Source of the DNA: RBG-13-68-16 sp041494245
Lineage (GTDB): Bacteria > Acidobacteriota > Thermoanaerobaculia > Thermoanaerobaculales > Thermoanaerobaculaceae
Assembly (NCBI GenBank): GCA_041494245.1
Contig: JBGQAK010000019.1
Location: 1-64,000, forward strand
Reading direction: 5' to 3'
Length of the DNA: 64,000 nucleotides
Shown here: in pieces, positions 63,937 through 64,000 of the stretch
How positions within the stretch are numbered: position 1 is the stretch's first letter
How the letters are laid out: each line of letters starts with the position of its first letter
Program-made: the position numbers and the translations under genes
Notes under the pieces: model-generated
Databases searched by the model: none
Told to the model about the DNA's origin: nothing
The model's input: only the letters and a program-made list of their open reading frames with translations

Positions 63937-64000
63937 CTAGTTGGAGCGAAGCTTGGAGATCCGGTCGGCGACGTCGCGGTAGGTCGGGTCCGTGGACGCC
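63937..64000 (-). CDS. 3' end of an unidentified gene running off the window
   Basis: The minus strand reads ASTDPTYRDVADRISKLRSN and then TAG at 63937-63939. Only 20 complete codons are inside the window. DPxYRDVxxRIxxL endings are frequent in TPR-type proteins, but this is too short to assign. Codon use fits the neighbours. Confidence 0.5.
   Translation of the reverse strand, partial: ASTDPTYRDVADRISKLRSN

Overview
The window is very GC-rich bacterial chromosome with densely packed, often 4-nt-overlapping genes. Outer-membrane features (an Oar-like TonB-dependent receptor with a carboxypeptidase-regulatory N-terminal domain, a LolB-position lipoprotein, a System I cytochrome c maturation operon, O-antigen ligase and WbdD-like methyltransferase) mark it as Gram-negative. 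The Oar-type receptor, SpoVG, the lolB-ispE-spoVG-tRNA-prs-rplY-pth-rpsF-rpsR-rplI order and a CxxxY-type CcmE fit Acidobacteriota or a deltaproteobacterial-grade lineage. This placement is inferred from gene content, not from a phylogenetic marker. No rRNA, CRISPR array, phage or intact transposase was seen.

Layout. 0-3.2 kb: a long inverted repeat, a membrane protein, a frameshifted YitT-family gene, a lone RAM-domain protein and tlyA. 3.2-9.2 kb: a co-directional UbiA-family prenyltransferase, a DUF362 protein and a 1318-aa GT39-like/DUF2298 fusion. 9.2-9.8 kb: copy A of a modular intergenic repeat. 9.8-15.8 kb (minus): dxs, ispA, xseB, xseA, O-antigen ligase and a Trm112-like protein, then a GT4 glycosyltransferase on plus. 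16.9-28.3 kb: a TetR regulator with its own operator, then a TonB receptor, SDR, KAS III-like protein, AMP-ligase, SCP2-type thiolase and three alpha/beta hydrolases. This is a candidate lipid or acyl-substrate uptake and processing system. 28.3-32.0 kb (minus): a four-gene corrinoid methyl-transfer module. 32.1-32.9 kb: repeat copy B, inverted relative to A.

32.9-47.1 kb: class A PBP, a Pit phosphate transporter with convergent DUF47 partner separated by tandem hairpin repeats, a thioredoxin-like lipoprotein, a large GT39-like membrane protein, and ccmABCDEF including a 39-aa ccmD. These are followed by a LON-domain protein and a Pro/Ala-rich hypothetical. 47.1-47.8 kb: repeat copy C. 47.8-58.2 kb (minus): the housekeeping block ending with a TPR protein. 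58.2-64 kb: a propeller-like exported protein, queG with a coupled Rieske protein, a coiled-coil lipoprotein behind a near-consensus sigma-70 promoter and a 200-nt leader, three consecutive L,D-transpeptidase-type genes (the last lacking the catalytic motif), and the 3' end of a gene running off the window.

How they work together. dxs, ispA and ispE supply isoprenoid precursors that UbiA-type and polyprenyl-linked glycosyltransferases consume. PBP and L,D-transpeptidases act on peptidoglycan, with the coiled-coil lipoprotein next to them. CcmA-F mature c-type cytochromes. Cobalamin is needed by the corrinoid module and by QueG. The most interesting parts are the TetR/TonB/KAS III/thiolase cluster, the self-contained corrinoid module and the modular intergenic repeat family.
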